This document shows, in pieces, positions 21,619 to 26,505 of a stretch of DNA of 26,505 bases. Below the pieces are notes generated by a model. That model did no database searches and had not been told where the DNA came from. It saw only the letters and a list, made by a program, of their open reading frames with translations. Source of the DNA: JAJKIP01 sp040509055 (GTDB lineage: Bacteria; Bacteroidota; Bacteroidia; Chitinophagales; Chitinophagaceae); NCBI GenBank assembly GCA_040509055.1, contig JBEVLT010000390.1, positions 1 through 26,505 of the forward strand, given 5' to 3'. The position numbers were made by a program, and so were the translations under genes. Numbering within the stretch: position 1 is the stretch's first letter; each line of letters starts with the position of its first letter.

Positions 21619-22863
21619 TTACGATAATATTTTAATGGCCCGCTTCAATCCTTCCGCCAGCTCGTCGATCTCTTCGGTGGTATTGTAGATGGCAAAGGAA
21701 GCGCGGATGGTGCCGGGTATGCCATAGCATTGCATCAGCGCCTGCGCGCAGTGGTGGCCGGTGCGTACGGCAATGCCGCGGTTGTCCAGCAGGATGCCGA
21801 TATCCTGCGGGTGAATATGTTCGAGTACAAACGAAAGCACACTGACCTTCTCCTTTGCTTCGCCGATGATGCGCAGGCCGGGCAGCTGTTTCAGCAGATC
21901 GGTGGCATAGGCCAGCAATTCATTTTCATGCGCCCGTATCTTGTCCTTGCCGATGCGGGCGGTGAAGTCCAGCGCCGTTTTGAAGGCGATGGTATCGGCG
22001 ATATTCGGCGTGCCGGCCTCAAACTTATATGGCAGGTCGTTGTAGGTCGTCTTTTCAAAGGTCACTTCCCTGATCATCTCGCCCCCACCCTGGAAAGGCG
22101 GCATGGCTTCGAGCAATTGCTTTTTGCCATAGAGCACGCCCACGCCCGTAGGGCCATAGAGCTTATGCGAGGAGAAAGCAAAGAAGTCGCAGTCCAGCTC
22201 CTGCACGTCGATATCGAGGTGCACGGTGGACTGGGCGCCGTCAACCAGCACCACAGCTCCTTGCCGGTGAGCCAATCCGATGATCTCTTTTACCGGGTTC
22301 ACCGTTCCCAATGCGTTGGACGCATGTACAATCGAAACCAGTTTTGTTTTTTCGCTGAGCAGCTTTTCATATTCCTCCATCCGCAGCTCGCCGCTGTCGG
22401 TCACGGGGATCACTTTCAATACCGCGTTTTTCTCTTCGCAGAGCATCTGCCAGGGCACAATGTTGGAATGGTGCTCCATGGCCGAGATGATGATCTCGTC
22501 GCCGGCTTTGATATTTTGCCGGCCCCAGGTGTAAGCCACCAGGTTGATGCTTTCGGTGGTACCGCGGGTAAAGATGATCTCTTCCCGCGACGCGGCATGG
22601 ATGAACTGCTGCACGGTATCCCGCGTGGCTTCAAAGGCAGCCGTGGCTTCTTCGGCCAGGGTATGGATGCCGCGGTGAATATTGGCATTGTAGCCGGTAT
22701 AATAGTTCACCAGCGCATCGATGACGATCTGCGGCTTCTGCGAGGTAGCGGCATTGTCAAAATAGATCAATGGCCGGCCCTTCACCTGCCGGTTCAGCAC
22801 CGGGAACTGCTGCCGGATGGCATACACGTCCAGGCTTTCGGGTATGATTGCGGTTTCCATCAT
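21619..22863 (-). CDS. sufS: SufS cysteine desulfurase (group II, PLP-dependent)
   Basis: SufS removes sulfur from L-cysteine, giving alanine and an enzyme persulfide that goes to SufE. The 414-residue protein shows all key sites: EHHSN (130-134) next to the cofactor ring, VDGAQ (207-211, Asp208 contacting the PLP pyridine), SSHKLYGPTG (231-240) with the Schiff-base Lys234, and the persulfide-forming Cys372 in RTGHHCAQ (367-374). Two ATG codons stand in tandem at 22863 and 22860; numbering here uses the first. The sufD stop lies one base upstream. The long open frame on the opposite strand here is a coding shadow. Confidence 0.96.
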   Translation of the reverse strand: MMETAIIPESLDVYAIRQQFPVLNRQVKGRPLIYFDNAATSQKPQIVIDALVNYYTGYNANIHRGIHTLAEEATAAFEATRDTVQQFIHAASREEIIFTRGTTESINLVAYTWGRQNIKAGDEIIISAMEHHSNIVPWQMLCEEKNAVLKVIPVTDSGELRMEEYEKLLSEKTKLVSIVHASNALGTVNPVKEIIGLAHRQGAVVLVDGAQSTVHLDIDVQELDCDFFAFSSHKLYGPTGVGVLYGKKQLLEAMPPFQGGGEMIREVTFEKTTYNDLPYKFEAGTPNIADTIAFKTALDFTARIGKDKIRAHENELLAYATDLLKQLPGLRIIGEAKEKVSVLSFVLEHIHPQDIGILLDNRGIAVRTGHHCAQALMQCYGIPGTIRASFAIYNTTEEIDELAEGLKRAIKILS

Positions 22864-22864
22864 T

Positions 22865-24157
22865 TCATTGCTCCAGTTCTAAGCGTTCGGAGATCAGTTG
22901 GTCGGCCCAGCTGCGTACATCTTCCAGTTTTATCTTTTCCAGGATATCCACGACAAAGCTGTGCAGCAGCAGCGATTTGGCGATCTTTTCCGGGATGCCG
23001 CGCGACTGCATGTAAAACAGTCCTTCCTCGTCCAGGCGGCCGATGGTACAGCCGTGCGAGCATTTCACATCGTCGGCAAAGATCTCCAGCTGCGGCTTGG
23101 TATTGATGCTGGCCGTTCCGGACAGCAATACGTTTTTGTTGGACTGGTAGGCGTTGGTCTTCTGCGCATCGGGCCGCACGAAGATCTTGCCGTTGAAGAC
23201 GCCGCTGGCCTGGTCGTCCAGGATGCCTTTGTACAGCTCGTTGCTGTAGCAGTGCGGCTTCACATTGTCCACCACGGTATGATTGTCCACATGGCTGCTG
23301 CCTTTCTGGAAGTGCAGCCCGTACAGGTGCGCTTCGCAGTATTCGGCTTCCATCACCACGTTGGTATTGTTGCGTACCATGCCCCCGCCCAGCGAAAGCG
23401 TCACCGCATATACCAGGCTCTTGCCGGTTTGGCGGAAATGGGTGGTGCTCACCAGGCTGGTGGCCGCGCCGTCATTCTGTATTTTATAATAACCTACTTC
23501 TGCATCCTTCTCCACCACGATCTCCATCACCCCGTTGGTAAAGCTTTCCTGCGTGCCCAGCGTGGCAAAGGTCTCCACCAGCTGCAGCTGCGACCGCTCG
23601 CCTACATACACCAGGCTGCGCGGCTGCGCCAGGATGCTGCCGGTCCTTGCATCGGTGACGGTGTAGATATATACGGGATGCCCGATCGTCTTTCCTTTTT
23701 TCACATGCACCAGCACCCCGCCCTGCATAAAGGCTGTGTTCAGCGCATTGATGCCATCCTGCAGGTAGGCGCTGCTATGCCCCAGGTGGGTGCTTACAAT
23801 GTCTTTGTATTCTCCCTGCGCAGCTTCTTCCAGCGGCACCACGGCCAGGTCGGCCGAGCGGATGGAAGAGAGCGCGGCATTGAAGCGGCCGTTTACAAAT
23901 ACCAGCTCGTTGGCGGCCTCATAGCCGGGCAGGCGCAGCGGGTCGATATCGGTAGCGGTCAGCGAAGCAATCGCGCCGGCGGCCTGGAAATCCTTGTTGA
24001 AAAATCCGCCGACCCGGGTGTATTTCCATTCTTCATGCCGGGTAGTGGGAATGCCCATCTTGCTGAAACCTGCAAAAGCCCGTTGCCGGATGGGGGCCAG
24101 GCTATCGGTGGTATCCAGCTGGTCAAACTGTTCTTTGAAATATTCGATCGTATTCAT
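22865..24157 (-). CDS. sufD: SufD scaffold subunit
   Basis: SufD forms the SufBC2D scaffold on which iron-sulfur clusters are assembled. The 430-residue protein has the N-terminal helical part with RHEEWKYTRVGGFF (about 40-53), a long beta-helix core, and the conserved ADDVKCSHGCTIGRLDEE segment near the C-terminus, whose His matches the residue needed for iron handling in E. coli SufD. The final RGIPEKIAKSLLLHSFV helix binds SufC in this family. The gene follows sufC after 57 bases that hold nothing recognisable. Cytosolic. Confidence 0.95.
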   Translation of the reverse strand: MNTIEYFKEQFDQLDTTDSLAPIRQRAFAGFSKMGIPTTRHEEWKYTRVGGFFNKDFQAAGAIASLTATDIDPLRLPGYEAANELVFVNGRFNAALSSIRSADLAVVPLEEAAQGEYKDIVSTHLGHSSAYLQDGINALNTAFMQGGVLVHVKKGKTIGHPVYIYTVTDARTGSILAQPRSLVYVGERSQLQLVETFATLGTQESFTNGVMEIVVEKDAEVGYYKIQNDGAATSLVSTTHFRQTGKSLVYAVTLSLGGGMVRNNTNVVMEAEYCEAHLYGLHFQKGSSHVDNHTVVDNVKPHCYSNELYKGILDDQASGVFNGKIFVRPDAQKTNAYQSNKNVLLSGTASINTKPQLEIFADDVKCSHGCTIGRLDEEGLFYMQSRGIPEKIAKSLLLHSFVVDILEKIKLEDVRSWADQLISERLELEQ

Positions 24158-24214
24158 GTTGCTTAACGTGTCTGTGGCCAGGCCAATTGTTTTTCTCGTC
24201 GTTCGTTCCGGGGA

Positions 24215-24979
<765 letters not shown>

Positions 24980-25007
24980 AGTCGTATTGTATGTAGGTTC
25001 TGTTGTT

Positions 25008-25039
25008 GTGAATGGTCAATAGTGAATGGTCAGTTGTCA
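25008..25039. repeat. Two-copy tandem repeat (14-base period) in the sufB-sufC gap
   Basis: GTGAATGGTCA occurs at 25008-25018 and again at 25022-25032, a period of 14 bases, followed by a partial third match (GTTGTCAG). On the coding strand this reads TGACCATTCAC twice. Similar low-complexity blocks are, to my recollection, scattered between genes in Chitinophagaceae genomes. Confidence 0.6.
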
Positions 25040-25088
25040 GCGTGCTTCGATAACGATCGGGATGGTCAACAAGCGGGTCTGGCTTCGG

Positions 25089-25110
25089 ACTTCCGGCTTC
25101 AAACTTCCGG
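25089..25110. repeat. Second two-copy tandem repeat (14-base period) in the sufB-sufC gap
   Basis: ACTTCCGG occurs at 25089-25096 and 25103-25110, again with a 14-base period, with related flanking bases (GGCTTC before, GGGCTCC after). The unit differs from the repeat 50 bases away but has the same period. It lies just 4 bases outside the sufB stop codon. Confidence 0.5.
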
Positions 25111-25114
25111 GCTC

Positions 25115-26505
25115 CTAACCGACACTGCCTTCCAAACTAATCGCCAGCAGCTTCTGCGCTTCTACCGCAAATTCCATCGGCAGCTGGTTCATCACTTCCC
25201 GGGCAAAGCCGTTTACGATCAGCGCCACGGCTGTTTCCGTATCGATGCCGCGCTGGTTGCAGTAGAATATCTGGTCTTCCCCGATCTTGGACGTGGTGGC
25301 TTCGTGCTCCACGATGCCGGTATTGTTCCGCACCTCGATGTAGGGAAAGGTATGCGCCCCACATTTATCGCCCAGCAGCAGCGAATCGCACTGGGAAAAG
25401 TTGCGGGCATTGGCCGCGTTCTTGCCCACGTGCACCAGCCCGCGGTAGCTGTTCTGGCTCACGCCGGCGGAAATGCCTTTGGATACGATGCGGCTCCGCG
25501 TGTTTTTGCCCAGGTGCTGCATCTTGGTGCCGGTATCCGCCTGCTGGTGATTGTTGGTTACGGCCACGGAGTAAAACTCGCCGGTGCTGTGATCGCCTTT
25601 CAGGATCACGCTCGGGTATTTCCAGGTGATGGCCGAGCCGGTTTCCACCTGCGTCCAGGATATCTTGGAGTGATCGCCTTTGCAGATGCCGCGCTTGGTC
25701 ACAAAGTTGTAGATGCCGCCCCTGCCTTCCTTATCGCCGGGATACCAGTTCTGCACGGTGGAGTACTTGATCTCCGCCCGCTCCATGGCTACCAGCTCCA
25801 CCACGGCGGCATGCAGCTGGTTCTCGTCGCGCATCGGGGCGGTGCATCCTTCCAGGTAGCTCACATAGCTGCCTTCTTCGGCTACGATCAGGGTGCGCTC
25901 AAACTGGCCGGTATTCTCTGCGTTGATCCGGAAATAGGTGGAGAGCTCCATCGGGCAGCGCACCCCTTTGGGGATATAGCAGAAGGAGCCGTCGCTGAAC
26001 ACCGCGGCGTTCAGGGCGGCAAAATAGTTGTCGGTGATGGGCACTACGGAGCTCAGATGCTTCTGGATCAGCTCCGGGTGCTCCTGGATGGCCTCGCTCA
26101 TGGAGCAGAAGATGATGCCCTGCTCAGCCAGCTGTTTTTTAAAGGTAGTGCCGATGGACACGCTGTCGATCACGGCATCCACGGCCACGCCGCTCAGGCG
26201 TTTTTGCTCTTCCAGGGAAATGCCCAGCTTTTCAAAGGTGCGGCGCAGCTCGGGGTCTATCTCGTCCAGGCTGCCGGGCGCTATTTTCTGCTTGGGTGCG
26301 GAGTAGTAGATAATGTCCTGGTAATCGATGGGCGGGTAGCTGATATTGGCCCATGCGGGCTCTTCCATTTTCAGCCAGTGGCGGTAGGCTTTCAGGCGCC
26401 AGTCCAGCATCCACTGCGGCTCGTTCTTCTTTTTCGAAATGAACCGGACCGTCTCCTCGCTCAGCCCCGGCGGCAGCGAGTCCGCCTCGATGTCCGTGAC
26501 GAACC
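25115..26505 (-). CDS. sufB: SufB scaffold subunit (N-terminus beyond right edge)
   Basis: SufB is the main scaffold protein of the SUF complex, receiving sulfur from SufE and binding the nascent cluster. The frame is open to the right edge: bases 26411-26505 continue it in phase and encode FVTDIEADSLPPGLSEETVR followed by FISKKNEPQW, typical SufB sequence. The ATG at 26410 is therefore internal. 463 complete codons are present and only a few tens of residues should be missing. Conserved segments include EGCTAPMRDENQLHAAVVEL, NFVTKRG, QCDSLLLGDKCGAHTFPYIE and EHEATTSKIGEDQIFYCNQR. sufB is the first visible gene of the operon; the promoter must lie outside the window. Confidence 0.96.
   Translation of the reverse strand, partial: FVTDIEADSLPPGLSEETVRFISKKKNEPQWMLDWRLKAYRHWLKMEEPAWANISYPPIDYQDIIYYSAPKQKIAPGSLDEIDPELRRTFEKLGISLEEQKRLSGVAVDAVIDSVSIGTTFKKQLAEQGIIFCSMSEAIQEHPELIQKHLSSVVPITDNYFAALNAAVFSDGSFCYIPKGVRCPMELSTYFRINAENTGQFERTLIVAEEGSYVSYLEGCTAPMRDENQLHAAVVELVAMERAEIKYSTVQNWYPGDKEGRGGIYNFVTKRGICKGDHSKISWTQVETGSAITWKYPSVILKGDHSTGEFYSVAVTNNHQQADTGTKMQHLGKNTRSRIVSKGISAGVSQNSYRGLVHVGKNAANARNFSQCDSLLLGDKCGAHTFPYIEVRNNTGIVEHEATTSKIGEDQIFYCNQRGIDTETAVALIVNGFAREVMNQLPMEFAVEAQKLLAISLEGSVG

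Noticed and set aside
21730..23106. Plus-strand open frames opposite sufS and sufD (21730-23106 and 22898-24166)
   Set aside because: They overlap fully with unmistakable sufS and sufD sequence on the other strand and show no domains; they are coding shadows.
26232..26410. Start of SufB at the ATG at 26410
   Set aside because: The frame continues in phase to the window edge with sequence typical of SufB, so the ATG at 26410 is internal and the gene is cut by the edge.

Overview
The window looks like chromosomal DNA of a Bacteroidota member, most likely Chitinophagaceae. The evidence is a SusC/SusD pair under an ECF sigma/FecR pair, a very large cell-surface protein ending in a type IX secretion (T9SS) sorting domain, exact matches to the Bacteroidota -7 promoter consensus (TAnnTTTG), absence of strong Shine-Dalgarno sites, and a complete SUF iron-sulfur cluster operon. 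The family assignment rests on overall protein character, not on a database search.

Left part (1-2100): the start of a leftward membrane-protein gene cut by the window edge, about 530 bases with no convincing gene, a lipoprotein with a DUF6252-like C-terminus, and a small Spy/CpxP-like periplasmic protein closed by a clear terminator.

Centre-left (2223-11929, + strand): ECF sigma factor, FecR anti-sigma factor, SusC-type TonB-dependent receptor with an N-terminal STN signalling domain, SusD-type lipoprotein, exported metallo-beta-lactamase-fold hydrolase and exported parallel beta-helix protein. This is a cell-surface-signalling nutrient-uptake locus. The receptor should sense its ligand through the STN domain and relay this through FecR to the sigma factor, while SusCD import the substrate. 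The last two genes overlap by four bases and encode the probable processing enzymes. No classical glycoside hydrolase is present, so the substrate is open. A strong hairpin with a T-tract separates the SusCD genes from the enzyme pair.

Centre (12091-17697, - strand): one 1868-residue secreted protein. It has an IPT domain plus seven FG-GAP repeats, seven further IPT domains, a second IPT domain plus seven FG-GAP repeats, Ig-like regions and a T9SS sorting domain. A bidirectional terminator separates it from the converging beta-helix gene.

Right part: a CPA2-type cation:proton antiporter with a C-terminal USP-like region (+ strand, 17959-20241) converges on a leftward SUF operon, sufB (cut by the right edge)-sufC-sufD-sufS-sufE-sufT-like-rrf2. 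The regulator gene lies last and encodes an Rrf2 protein with only two cysteines in its cluster region. The sufB-sufC gap carries two short tandem repeats, both with a 14-base period. No rRNA, tRNA, CRISPR array, transposase or prophage gene was found.
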